Of a stretch of 64,000 bases of DNA, positions 25,196 to 33,761 are shown piece by piece. The notes below the pieces were generated by a model. That model worked only from the letters and a program-made list of their open reading frames with translations. It did no database searches and was not told the origin of the DNA. The position numbers were made by a program, and so were the translations under genes. Origin of the DNA: Chryseobacterium taeanense (GTDB lineage Bacteria; Bacteroidota; Bacteroidia; Flavobacteriales; Weeksellaceae); NCBI RefSeq assembly GCF_900099685.1, contig NZ_FNDW01000011.1:96293-160292 (forward strand), read 5' to 3'. Every line of letters begins with the position of its first letter. Within the stretch, counting starts at the first letter, position 1.

Positions 25196-26683
25196 ATGGC
25201 AGAAATAAATAATCAAAAGATCCCGATTTATGCTGTATTAGGTACAGTCATCTTTAAACTGTTATTTTTACTCACTCATTACATTCAGGAAGATGCATTC
25301 ATTACTTGGAGAGTGGCACAGAATCTCCTTGATTACGGAGTGATCGGATTCAATGGAACTACAAAAATTTCTGCATCCACAACGCATCTTTATGTTTTTC
25401 TGTCCTATGTTTTTAATTTGATTTTCGGAAAAGAAAATTTTATAGAGCCGCTTCTCATTTTCAATTCAATCCTTTTTACAATCGGAAGTCTTTTTCTTTC
25501 GCATCTGCTGTTGAAGAATGTCTGGCATAAAGCAATTTTCATTTTTTTAACCGGAATTTTACCACCTGCTATAAAAATTTCTATCCTGGGAATGGAGTAC
25601 GGACTTCTTTTCTTTCTGGAAATGACACTGTTATATTATGGCTTTTATAAAGGTAAAAAATGGGCGTTGGTTATTTTACCGATTTTAATTTTATTCACAA
25701 GAATTGATACGGTAATCTTCTTGGGAGCAGTTTTTATAATCGATATTTTATGGAACAAAAAAGTCAGATGGCTGTATATTTTAGGAGGAATTTTGGGAAT
25801 TACATCTGTTTTGGCTTTCAATGAACTGTACTTTGGTGAGTTGGTTAATAATACCATTATAGCTAAAAAAATTGCTTACGACAATCATTTTACATTTCAG
25901 CAGAATCTGGAATATTTTGCACAGAATTTCGGGAATTTCTGGGGAATGCTTAAACTTCCGGGAGACTTTAATCCACTAACTGTTTTTCTGCTGATTTTTG
26001 AATTGGTATGTTTCATTTATTTAATCAGGCAAAAAGATCAGAGGAATTATTTTCTTTGGATAATTTTTGTTTTCGGGTGGGCCAAACAGTTGATTTTTCT
26101 TTCCCAAAGAAGTCTTTTCGACTGGTATTACTGGGTTCCGCAGATATTACTTTTTGTTCCGGTTTTAATTTTAATTTTAGAACAGAAGGTAAAAAAATAT
26201 TTATGGATTTCATTATTTATTATTTTTTACATTATGCCAATGCTGATCTTCCAAACCATACATTCTATAGCGACCGGTAACGGAGAATGGAATTACAGAA
26301 GAGAAATCGGATTATTTTTACATCAGTATGAAAAAGACAAAAATCAATGGATATTTTTAGAACCTGCGGGATACATTCCTTATTTTTCTGGTTTAAAAAC
26401 TATTGATGAAGTTGGCTTGGTAGATAAAGGCGTACAACATGAAATTCTGAAAGACAAACCGAATTTCTGGATCAATACGGTGAAGAATAGAAAACCTAAA
26501 TATCTGCTCACTTACGACGATTTGTACGAAAGAAAAGATGCAGAATATTTCCGAACCCATTATAAACTTGTGAAAGAATTCAGAATTAAAGACCATCTTA
26601 AAAGCGATTATCGGATTATTGAAAAGATTTATATCTTAAAACCTTCCGGGTCAGATTATAATTTATACCAAAGAATTGATTAA
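25196..26683 (+). CDS. GT-C type multi-pass membrane glycosyltransferase-like protein
   Basis: This protein of 495 aa (from the ATG at 25196) has about eleven hydrophobic segments. An early acidic pair in the first loop, QEDAFITWRVAQNL (Glu32, Asp33), is followed by GFNGTTKISASTTHLYVFL, a pattern of lipid-linked sugar transferases of the ArnT/PMT kind. A periplasmic C-terminal domain follows (GYIPYFSGLKTIDEVGLVD). The sugar and acceptor are unknown. It has its own promoter and lies directly after the GT117 gene, so both may modify the envelope. Confidence 0.75.
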   Translation: MAEINNQKIPIYAVLGTVIFKLLFLLTHYIQEDAFITWRVAQNLLDYGVIGFNGTTKISASTTHLYVFLSYVFNLIFGKENFIEPLLIFNSILFTIGSLFLSHLLLKNVWHKAIFIFLTGILPPAIKISILGMEYGLLFFLEMTLLYYGFYKGKKWALVILPILILFTRIDTVIFLGAVFIIDILWNKKVRWLYILGGILGITSVLAFNELYFGELVNNTIIAKKIAYDNHFTFQQNLEYFAQNFGNFWGMLKLPGDFNPLTVFLLIFELVCFIYLIRQKDQRNYFLWIIFVFGWAKQLIFLSQRSLFDWYYWVPQILLFVPVLILILEQKVKKYLWISLFIIFYIMPMLIFQTIHSIATGNGEWNYRREIGLFLHQYEKDKNQWIFLEPAGYIPYFSGLKTIDEVGLVDKGVQHEILKDKPNFWINTVKNRKPKYLLTYDDLYERKDAEYFRTHYKLVKEFRIKDHLKSDYRIIEKIYILKPSGSDYNLYQRID

Positions 26684-26728
26684 TTTGGTGGAATATTTAA
26701 GCAAAATTTTGATCCTAAAAAACAAAAA

Positions 26729-27262
26729 ATGAAATATTGTGCATTTCTACGTGGTGTTAATGTAAAAGGAACGAGTATGAAAATGGCTGAAGTCTGTGAA
26801 GTTTTCAAAAAAGCGGGCGTAAGTGAGGTAAATTCGGTTTTGGCTTCCGGGAACATACTTTTTTCATCAGAAAAGAATCCTGAAGAATTGAAGCAGATGC
26901 TTGAAAAATCAATGTCTGAACATTTTTCGTATGATGCATTTTTATTCATAAAATCACAGAACGACATAGAAAATTTCTGGAGCGGAAATCCTTTTCTTAA
27001 AAATGACAATCTTCATTGCTATGCATTTGTAGGAAATGATGGAGTAGAAAATATTTTAATGAAAGAATTTGAAACAGGTTTAAAATCCGAACAGGAAGAT
27101 GCAAAAATCGTTAATCATATTTTCTATTGGCAGATTACCAAAGGAAATACGCTGGATTCTTCTTTCGGGAAAATTTTAGGCAAGAAAAGCTTGAAAGACC
27201 AGTTTACAAGCAGAAATATCAACACTTTTGAAAAGATCTTAAAAGCTTTTAATAAAAATTAA
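26729..27262 (+). CDS. DUF1697 family protein
   Basis: This 177-aa cytosolic protein has the family start YCAFLRGVNVKGTSMKMAEV and the VLASGNILFSS segment, and later FWSGNPF. DUF1697 proteins are widespread small alpha/beta proteins of unknown function. It has 45 bases of spacing from the GT-C gene in the same direction and no clear promoter, so it may be read through. A long gene-free region follows. Confidence 0.85.
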   Translation: MKYCAFLRGVNVKGTSMKMAEVCEVFKKAGVSEVNSVLASGNILFSSEKNPEELKQMLEKSMSEHFSYDAFLFIKSQNDIENFWSGNPFLKNDNLHCYAFVGNDGVENILMKEFETGLKSEQEDAKIVNHIFYWQITKGNTLDSSFGKILGKKSLKDQFTSRNINTFEKILKAFNKN

Positions 27263-27792
27263 TTTTTTTGTTTTCTCATAAAGTTTATCAAAAATACTCA
27301 TATCACAGCCTTCGGTCTAGAATCGTCTTTGATTCAGATCTTTAAGACTTTATGTCATTCATAATAAATATAACTCATATTTTTTCTAGCTATTGATTAT
27401 AATCATAAAAAAAAAAATTATAAAACTATAGTTTTGTTTCAGATTAATGAAATATTAAACGGCCTGATGTAGCGGATAAGGAAAGCACTAAGCATTATTC
27501 GTGGTATGTATGTGGTATTTTAATTCAAGAAAATTATACTCATTTTTTCTTTTCTTTGCCTTTATTTAAAAATGTAATCGCAGCTTGTGAGAATATTTTT
27601 AATATGAAATGTAATAAACAGGAAAACGTAATTACTACTAATGCAGATTAATTTTCACTATGATAAAATATCAAGCATATAATGAAACTTCTAAAAAATA
27701 AAGTGATATAAAACTTTACTGAAGTTAAAACGGAGAATGTTATGCCGAGCTTATGTAAAAGCAGCAGGAGTTAGTAGAGATGAGAAAATATT
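27263..27792. other. 530-base gene-free, AT-rich region
   Basis: I see no supported gene here. It holds a long A-run (about 27407-27417), an A/T-rich stretch without stable long stems, and the motif TGGTATGTATGTGGTATTT at 27502-27520, which also occurs in close form at 61500-61518. A short open stretch in the frame ending MLCRAYVKAAGV (about 27731-27790) stops just before the next gene and could be a remnant. Given the truncated regulator that follows, this may be decayed coding sequence. Confidence 0.5.
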
Positions 27793-28134
27793 ATGAGAAA
27801 CGAAAAAACTGAATTCAATTTAGAAGATTTAAACCAAAAGATTTTCGTACAGGATGAAATCCTGGCGTTGGCAAAAGAAAACTCACCGCGACTGCTGAGT
27901 AAATTCAGATTGGTGGATCCTGATTTTTTTAAAAAATTGTCTTCCATTCAGTCCAATTTAAAAAATTCTGAACTGATTTTCTGTATTTATTTAAAACTTA
28001 ATTTAACGACGAAAGAAATTGCAAAGTACACTTTCGTTACTCCTAAAGCTATTCAGAATAGGAAAAACAGACTAAGAAAAAAATTAAATATTGCATCAAC
28101 AGTTGATATTTACAAATGGTTTAATGAAATTTAA
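27793..28134 (+). CDS. short HTH protein matching the C-terminus of the TPR-HTH regulator
   Basis: This 113-aa protein's last 80 residues align with the end of the regulator encoded at 58409-59815. Both have NSELIFCIYLKL/QSEIEFCALLKL, LTTKEIAKYTF and RLRKKL, then DIYKW/DIYNW. It is a LuxR/GerE-like helix-turn-helix without the TPR and membrane parts. Either it is a stand-alone DNA-binding protein or the surviving 3' end of a larger gene; the empty 530 bases upstream favour loss of the 5' part, but the frame is intact and starts with a good ATG. A terminator overlaps its stop codon. Confidence 0.65.
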   Translation: MRNEKTEFNLEDLNQKIFVQDEILALAKENSPRLLSKFRLVDPDFFKKLSSIQSNLKNSELIFCIYLKLNLTTKEIAKYTFVTPKAIQNRKNRLRKKLNIASTVDIYKWFNEI

Positions 28135-28141
28135 ACCATTT
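28114..28141 (+). terminator. terminator overlapping the stop codon of the short HTH gene
   Basis: AAATGGTTTAA and TTAAACCATTT form an 11-bp stem spanning the last codons and stop, followed by a T-run. Confidence 0.85.
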
Positions 28142-28148
28142 TTTCTTT

Positions 28149-28880
28149 CTATAGTTGTAGGATAGACTTATTCAGATCATGGTATAGCAAAATTTTCCAA
28201 TGATTTTCAGTTGCTTCCTTCTGCCATTTGAGTCTCAGCTCCATAGCCTTTCTTCCGTCAAAATCACTTTTATATGCGAGATGATATTTTAAATAAGATT
28301 CCTGAGGAAGATTATCCGCACCATAAAAGACTGTTTCGTCTTTTTCCTTAATCAGGAAGACCTGCATAAATGGCGTATGACCACCTGCTACTTCATAATA
28401 TATTTCGTCTGTAATTTGCCCGCTGTCTTCACTCATCCAGACAATGTTTTCAAGTTCAATCAGCTTTTCAAGCGTATCAAAATCAAAAGAATAATTACCG
28501 CGGTTTTGCAGGGCAAAATCCAGTTCGCGTTTCTGGATGTAGATTTCAGCGTTGGGATAAGTTGCTTCAAATCCGTTTTCAGTGCGTGTTATTGTTGTTT
28601 CAATATGATCTTTATGAAGATGGGAAAGCAATATCTTAGTAATCTGCTCAGGCTTGATATTTTCCTTTTCCAAAAGTTCAGAAATTACTGTTTTTCCATT
28701 TTCGTTTGCCCAGCCGATTCCTGCATCAAGAAGGATCGTATCTTTTTCGGTGATAATAAGAAAAGGAGTTACAGACATTTTTATTCCTTTTAAGAAAGTC
28801 GAGTTTTCTTCTGTTAAAAGCGTGAAATCTTTAGTTTTATTTGTAGAAAAGTTTCCTTCTTTTAATGGTATAATTTTCAT
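28149..28880 (-). CDS. MBL-fold metallohydrolase
   Basis: This protein of 243 aa from the ATG at 28880 (MKIIPLKEGNF) is preferred over a TTG at 28928. It has the metal-binding LLSHLHKDHIE motif, an Asp-bearing LLDAGIGWANENG before it, and a later VAGGHTPF and FYGADNLP. It belongs to the glyoxalase II/lactonase-like branch of the metallo-beta-lactamase fold, as in AHL lactonase-like and other quorum-quenching-type proteins. The substrate is unknown. It is monocistronic and convergent with the short HTH gene. Confidence 0.82.
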   Translation of the reverse strand: MKIIPLKEGNFSTNKTKDFTLLTEENSTFLKGIKMSVTPFLIITEKDTILLDAGIGWANENGKTVISELLEKENIKPEQITKILLSHLHKDHIETTITRTENGFEATYPNAEIYIQKRELDFALQNRGNYSFDFDTLEKLIELENIVWMSEDSGQITDEIYYEVAGGHTPFMQVFLIKEKDETVFYGADNLPQESYLKYHLAYKSDFDGRKAMELRLKWQKEATENHWKILLYHDLNKSILQL

Positions 28881-28957
28881 GGGACAAATTTCAGGATAAT
28901 TTATGATCTCTGAAAAGTTTTCTGTCAATTTAAACCATTGCTAAAACCGATAAAATC

Positions 28958-28990
28958 TTGATTTTTCTTAGTTCAAAATAAGTATTTTTG
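28958..28990 (+). promoter_or_regulatory. promoter of the DsbA-like gene
   Basis: TTG (28958-28960), 22 bases, TATTTTTG (28983-28990), giving an untranslated leader of about 80 bases. Confidence 0.6.
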
Positions 28991-29076
28991 TATTCATTTT
29001 TAATAATTCCTGCAGAAAATTATTTAATCGATTAAGTCTTCTGTAAAAGGAAAAACTTTTAATTAAAATAAGTCAT

Positions 29077-29775
29077 ATGAAAATAGAAATCTGGTCGGAT
29101 GTGATGTGTCCGTTTTGTTATATAGGAAAAAATAATTTTGAAAAGGCTCTTGAAGGATTACCTTTTAAGGATGAAGTGGAAGTAGAATGGAAAAGCTTTC
29201 AGCTTGATCCGTCTTTAAATCCGGTTGAAATCAAAACAACAATGGAGTATTTCAAAGAAAAAAAAGGATTTCCCGAAGCACAGGTAAAACAGATGATAGG
29301 GCAGGTATTACAAATGGGGAAAGATGCGGGAATTGAATTTAATTTTGAAAAAGCATTGATTACCAATACTTTTTTAGCTCATAAACTATTGCATTTGGCT
29401 AAAAAATATAAAAAGGCCGACAAGATGGAAGAAGCACTTTTTATTGCCCATTTTATTGACGGAAAGAATGTTGGAGATAAAGATACACTCATTTCCATTG
29501 CGGAATCTTTAGGACTTGATAAAGATGAAGCTCAGCAGGTTTTAGCATCAGACGAATTTAATGATGAAGTACAGCGTGATTTTTCGGAAGCTCAGAATCA
29601 TAGAATTTCAGGAGTTCCTTTCTTTATTCTGAACGGAAAATATTCAGTTTCCGGAGCGCAGCCTTCAGGTTTTTTTGCAGAAGCTCTTCAGCAGACATAT
29701 AATGAGACGGCTGGCAAATTAAAGGATATTTCATCCGGAGAAAATTCATGTGATGCAGACGGCTGCAGTATTTAA
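29077..29775 (+). CDS. DsbA-family oxidoreductase (FrnE-like)
   Basis: This 232-aa thioredoxin-fold protein has CPFC at residues 11-14 in SDVMCPFCYIGK and the cis-Pro loop GVPFFILNGKYSVSGAQP. There is no signal peptide, so it is cytosolic, as in FrnE-type and 2-hydroxychromene-2-carboxylate isomerase-like proteins. An extra Cys pair lies near the C-terminus (ENSCDADGCSI), as in FrnE of Deinococcus, where it takes part in disulfide exchange. It is likely involved in oxidative-stress thiol chemistry. Confidence 0.87.
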   Translation: MKIEIWSDVMCPFCYIGKNNFEKALEGLPFKDEVEVEWKSFQLDPSLNPVEIKTTMEYFKEKKGFPEAQVKQMIGQVLQMGKDAGIEFNFEKALITNTFLAHKLLHLAKKYKKADKMEEALFIAHFIDGKNVGDKDTLISIAESLGLDKDEAQQVLASDEFNDEVQRDFSEAQNHRISGVPFFILNGKYSVSGAQPSGFFAEALQQTYNETAGKLKDISSGENSCDADGCSI

Positions 29776-29830
29776 ATTCGTTCTTCTTACAGACAGCTTT
29801 TTTACATTTTAAAATTATTCAGTTTTTGTT

Positions 29831-30412
29831 ATGATTAAAATAAACGAAGATCAGTTTTCCTTAGATGAAACTCTTTTTGTTTTTGCTTTAGACTCTGAAG
29901 CCGGAAAGGTTTTTAACGATAAAAATAAACTCATTACAGGCATCGGAAAGGTAAATGCCGCAATGGAATTAACCAAAGAAATTCACCGAAGAAAGCCAAA
30001 GTTAATTGTAAATTTAGGTTCTGCCGGAAGCAAAAACTTTCATAAAGGAGAGGTTGTCTGCTGTACCAGATTTATTCAGAGAGATATGGATGTAAGAGGA
30101 CTTGGATTTAGTCTGTATGAAACACCATTATCGGGAATTCCTGCTGTTTTGGAATACGGATTGAAAAAAGAGGGCTTGCCCGAAGGAATATGCGGAAGCG
30201 GCGACAGCTTTGAAATGAATCATTCGGAAAAAGATTACAATATTGTAGATATGGAAGCCTATCCGCTGGCACTGATTGCTATGAAAGAGAAGATCCCTTT
30301 TCTCTGCCTGAAATATATCTCTGACGATGCAGGAAGTGACGCTGCTGATGACTGGACGGTGCAGGTTCATCTTGCTTCGGAAGCGTTTGATAAAATTTTG
30401 TTTGAGCAATAA
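29831..30412 (+). CDS. phosphorylase-superfamily nucleosidase
   Basis: This 193-aa protein resembles MTA/SAH nucleosidase and related nucleoside hydrolases. It has GIGKVNAAMELTKEI, LIVNLGSAGS for the phosphate/ribose region, and VDMEAYPLALIAM with the Met-Glu pair that binds the ribose. It is shorter than typical MTA/SAH nucleosidase (about 230 aa), so another purine or futalosine-type substrate is possible; futalosine is less likely because the window encodes the classical Men pathway. A terminator for it may lie inside the opposite-strand pdeM gene. Confidence 0.78.
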   Translation: MIKINEDQFSLDETLFVFALDSEAGKVFNDKNKLITGIGKVNAAMELTKEIHRRKPKLIVNLGSAGSKNFHKGEVVCCTRFIQRDMDVRGLGFSLYETPLSGIPAVLEYGLKKEGLPEGICGSGDSFEMNHSEKDYNIVDMEAYPLALIAMKEKIPFLCLKYISDDAGSDAADDWTVQVHLASEAFDKILFEQ

Positions 30413-30424
30413 ATAACATAGAAA

Positions 30425-31069
30425 TTACATCTCGTAAATTTCCGAATCTGTAAAAACGTAGAATCTTCCTTTTTTGGGAAGATTTTTTGTATCTAAACCT
30501 GTAAACTCGCTAAAAGCAGGCAAAAGCAGTTGGTTTTCCGTGACAACAAAACAAGGCAGTTTTATTTTTTTTACCACAGAATTAATGACAAATCCCGGGT
30601 GGATATGACCGGTAATCCGAAATTTCTCATGTTTTTTTTCAAAATCATGAATCAACATGAAATCATCAATTTCCAGTGATTCCGATTTAAGATTTAAACA
30701 TAATTTTGATTCCAGTTTTTTTGAAATTCTATCATGATTGCCTTCGATCAGATGAAACTGAAGATCGGTGTATCGGCTTCTCCATTCGCAGAATTCATCA
30801 ACATCAGAGTTGTCGCCGGCGTGAAGCAGATCACCGACAACAATGAATTTTTCAGGTTTAAAATATTCAATAAGCACCGAAAGTCTTTCCAGGTCATTTT
30901 TCATAACCTGATTGGCAAGTGCAATTCCGTTTTTTCTGAAATGTGCAGTTTTTCCGATGTGCAGATCCGACAGAATAAGGGCTTTCTGCTGTTCCCAGAA
31001 CAAAGCCCTTTGATTGGTGAGGATAAAGTTTTGATATCGGATCTTTATGCTTTTTGTCTGTACATTCAT
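30425..31069 (-). CDS. pdeM: PdeM-like metallophosphoesterase (ligase-associated endonuclease)
   Basis: This 214-aa calcineurin-type phosphoesterase has LSDLHIGKTAHFRKNGIA, VVGDLLHAGDNSDVDEF, LIEGNHDR and ITGHIHPGF, the full set of metal ligands. The KTAHFRKNGIA segment is typical of PdeM, normally encoded with an Lhr-like helicase, an ATP-dependent DNA ligase and an exonuclease in a DNA repair cluster. Those partners are not next to it here. It lies 21 bases downstream of a MATE transporter gene in the same direction. Confidence 0.85.
   Translation of the reverse strand: MNVQTKSIKIRYQNFILTNQRALFWEQQKALILSDLHIGKTAHFRKNGIALANQVMKNDLERLSVLIEYFKPEKFIVVGDLLHAGDNSDVDEFCEWRSRYTDLQFHLIEGNHDRISKKLESKLCLNLKSESLEIDDFMLIHDFEKKHEKFRITGHIHPGFVINSVVKKIKLPCFVVTENQLLLPAFSEFTGLDTKNLPKKGRFYVFTDSEIYEM
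30462..30488 (+). terminator. plus-strand terminator inside the end of pdeM
   Basis: AATCTTCC (30462-30469) pairs with GGAAGATT (30477-30484) and is followed by T residues. It is oriented for the nucleosidase gene that ends at 30412, although the bases encode pdeM on the other strand. Confidence 0.65.
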
Positions 31070-31090
31070 TCTTTACAGGAATATTGATTT

Positions 31091-32476
31091 TTAAATAGGA
31101 TTTTTCAGATCGGCTTCCATGCTTTTTCCGATTCTTTTTGCTGATAAATTGAGAAACCTCTTGACAAGAAATAAAGCGGAAATAGTAAGCCCAAGACCAA
31201 GTGCAATCCACATTCCGAAAGCTCCCATATTTAAAGTTACACAAAGAAAATATCCCAATGGAATTGTAATGATCCAATAAGCGATAAATGTGTATATTGA
31301 AGGGATTTTTACATCCTGCATTCCTCTTAATGTACCTAAAGCCGTCACCTGTATTCCATCTGAAAGTTGAAATAAAGCAGCAATAATCATCAGCTTTGCA
31401 GCCAGTGCGATCACCTCGGTTTCTTCTTTTTTAGTGAAAAAGGTCGGCAGGATATTTCTTCCTAAAATAAAAACAACTCCACAGATGGCCATGAAGATAA
31501 AAGCTATTTTCACATTATTGATTCCGACTTTTCTTAACTCAATAAAATTTTGTTCACCAAGCTTTCTTCCGATCATCACGGTAGACGCAACACTGAAACC
31601 GATGCATAAATTGAAAGTGAATGAAGCCATACTTAATGCAATCTGGTGAGAAGCGATATCATGAGCTGAAATCAATCCACAAATGAAAGCGGCACCGGCA
31701 AAAGCGGTAACTTCAAAAAACATCTGCAACGCTGTAGGCAATCCTAAACGAATCATTTTCTCAAACATTTTTTTTGAAAAAGTTTCAATCTTCAACGAAA
31801 AATCTTTGATGTAGCGTCTGGTTTTTGTTTGTTTTAAAAGTACAAAATACAGAAATACCACCATGAAAATTCTGGCGATAAGACCTGCTAAAGCAGAACC
31901 TTTCACTCCCATCGGCGGAAATCCGAAAAGCCCTTTGATAAAAACATAGTTGAGAACAATATTAATCACATTGGCTATGATCGTAGCTTTTGTTACTCCG
32001 ATGGTATAGGATAAACCTTCAGAAACTTCTCGCAAAGTCTGAAATGCCATAAAAGGAACAATGCTGATCGCCATGATCGTTAAGAAATCAACAGTATCCG
32101 GAATAATTTTATCCGGTTGCCCGGAATGATAGAGTAGAGGCATCCCTAAAAGTAGTACCGTCATCAATAAGATTCCTACCGTCATATTAATAACGAAGCC
32201 ATGACTGAATACCGAATTGATTGTGCTGTGGTCATGCTTGGAATGTGCTTCCGAGACCAGTGGAGGAATTGCAAAAGAAAATCCTAATGCCAATACAAAC
32301 ATAGAGAAAAACACAGCATTTCCCAATGAGACGGATGCCAACGCATCAGCTCCCAGTAATTTTCCTACGATAATATTGTCAAAAAGATTCACCGAAACCT
32401 GTCCTACCTGCGTCAGCATTACCGGAAGAGCCAGCGTAAGGCATTCTTTCGTATAGTTTTTATGTAAAAAGTTCAT
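31091..32476 (-). CDS. MATE family multidrug efflux transporter
   Basis: This 461-aa protein has twelve membrane helices in two halves, each starting with the MATE pattern (LALPVMLTQVGQVSVNLFDNIIVGKLLGADALASVSLGNAV, and the second LGLPTALQMFFEVTAFAGAAF). The likely role is export of cationic drugs against Na+ or H+. The ATG at 32476 follows a terminator of the preceding gene. pdeM is downstream within 21 bases and is probably co-transcribed, without an evident functional link. Confidence 0.9.
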   Translation of the reverse strand: MNFLHKNYTKECLTLALPVMLTQVGQVSVNLFDNIIVGKLLGADALASVSLGNAVFFSMFVLALGFSFAIPPLVSEAHSKHDHSTINSVFSHGFVINMTVGILLMTVLLLGMPLLYHSGQPDKIIPDTVDFLTIMAISIVPFMAFQTLREVSEGLSYTIGVTKATIIANVINIVLNYVFIKGLFGFPPMGVKGSALAGLIARIFMVVFLYFVLLKQTKTRRYIKDFSLKIETFSKKMFEKMIRLGLPTALQMFFEVTAFAGAAFICGLISAHDIASHQIALSMASFTFNLCIGFSVASTVMIGRKLGEQNFIELRKVGINNVKIAFIFMAICGVVFILGRNILPTFFTKKEETEVIALAAKLMIIAALFQLSDGIQVTALGTLRGMQDVKIPSIYTFIAYWIITIPLGYFLCVTLNMGAFGMWIALGLGLTISALFLVKRFLNLSAKRIGKSMEADLKNPI

Positions 32477-32510
32477 AATCTTTAATGGTTCATATAGTTT
32501 TTATTCAAAA

Positions 32511-32543
32511 AAAATTGCAGTAACTAAATGATACTGCAATTTT
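32511..32543 (-). terminator. terminator after the sigma-54 activator gene
   Basis: AAAATTGCAGTA and TACTGCAATTTT form a 12-bp perfect stem with a 9-base loop and a U-run on the minus strand. Confidence 0.92.
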
Positions 32544-32571
32544 TATAATTTATGTAAAATAATACTTTACA

Positions 32572-33756
32572 TTATTTCCTTACAAAACTTGCAACATCTT
32601 CAGCAGAAACTGTATTGCCTCCAAGGATGATTAGCCTTTCGACAACGTTTCTGAGTTCTCTGATATTTCCTGTCCATGAAAGTGATTTTAAAGCTTCAAT
32701 AGCTTTATCATCAAATTTCTTCTTAGCGGTGCCATGTTCGTCAGAGATGATTCCTGCGAAATGTTCTACCAGAGATTTGATGTCTTCTTTTCTTTCATCC
32801 AATGGCGGAACATAGATTTCAATCACAGAAAGTCTGTGGTAAAGATCCTCTCTGAATCTTCCTGCTTCAATTTCCTTCTGCATATTTTTATTAGTAGCGG
32901 CAAGAACTCTTACATCTACCTTTATTTCTTTATCGCTTCCTACAGGAGATACTTTACTTTCCTGTAAAGCTCTTAAAACTTTAGCCTGTGCAATAAGACT
33001 CATATCACCGATCTCATCCAAGAAGATGGTACCACCGTTAGCCTGCTCGAATTTTCCTTGCTTATCCTTGATTGCTCCTGTAAAAGAACCTTTTACGTGT
33101 CCGAATAGTTCAGATTCGATTAATTCGGAAGGAATGGCGGCACAGTTTACCTCTACCATCGGACCTCTGGCTCTGTCACTCTGATTATGAATGGAGTGGG
33201 CTACAAGCTCTTTTCCGGCTCCGTTTGGTCCCGTAATCAAAACCCTTGCGTCAGATGCGGCTACTTTCTCGATCATATCCTGTATCTTTTTCAGGCCTTC
33301 GGATTCGCCGATCATCTGATATTTTTTGCTTACCTTTTTCTTAAGCGTTTTGTTTTCTGTCTGAAGATTTTTATTTTCTTTTTTCAGGGTTTCTTTCGCT
33401 AAAGCATTTTTTACGCTGGTAATCAGTCTGTTGATGTCGATTGGCTTTGAAATAAAATCATAAGCACCGTCTCTGAGGCAGGAAACTGCAGAATCGATAT
33501 CGGCATGTCCTGAAATCATAATAAAAGTAGATTCCGGCTTTATGGATAGACTTTGCTTTAAAAGCTCTGTTCCTGAAAGTTTAGGCATTTTAATATCTGA
33601 AATCACCAATGCGAAATCTTCTTTTTCGATTTGTTTGTAGCCTTCGAGGCCATCTTCAGCAATCACGAATTCATAATCGGTAAGTTCGTCGGAAAGAATA
33701 CTTTGAAGTACTCCTGAAATTGTTTTTTCGTCTTCTACAATAAGGATTTTTTGCAT
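32572..33756 (-). CDS. NtrC-type response regulator without DNA-binding domain
   Basis: This protein of 394 aa from the ATG at 33756 (MQKILIVEDE) is preferred to an upstream TTG. It has a receiver domain with phospho-acceptor Asp54 (VISDIKMPKLSG) and a coiled linker (KENKNLQTENKTLKKK). The sigma-54 AAA+ domain follows, with Walker A-like GPNGAGKE, GSFTGA in place of the usual GAFTGA, and LDEIGDM. The protein stops right after NIRELRNVVERLI and SAEDVASFVRK, so the C-terminal Fis-type helix-turn-helix is missing. A terminator follows closely, which excludes a simple frameshift. It would act on sigma-54 polymerase from solution or through a partner. Confidence 0.88.
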   Translation of the reverse strand: MQKILIVEDEKTISGVLQSILSDELTDYEFVIAEDGLEGYKQIEKEDFALVISDIKMPKLSGTELLKQSLSIKPESTFIMISGHADIDSAVSCLRDGAYDFISKPIDINRLITSVKNALAKETLKKENKNLQTENKTLKKKVSKKYQMIGESEGLKKIQDMIEKVAASDARVLITGPNGAGKELVAHSIHNQSDRARGPMVEVNCAAIPSELIESELFGHVKGSFTGAIKDKQGKFEQANGGTIFLDEIGDMSLIAQAKVLRALQESKVSPVGSDKEIKVDVRVLAATNKNMQKEIEAGRFREDLYHRLSVIEIYVPPLDERKEDIKSLVEHFAGIISDEHGTAKKKFDDKAIEALKSLSWTGNIRELRNVVERLIILGGNTVSAEDVASFVRK

Positions 33757-33761
33757 AGTTG

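Noticed and set aside
28377..28793. 138-codon plus-strand frame
   Set aside because: It is antisense to the MBL-fold gene, whose metal motifs are intact.
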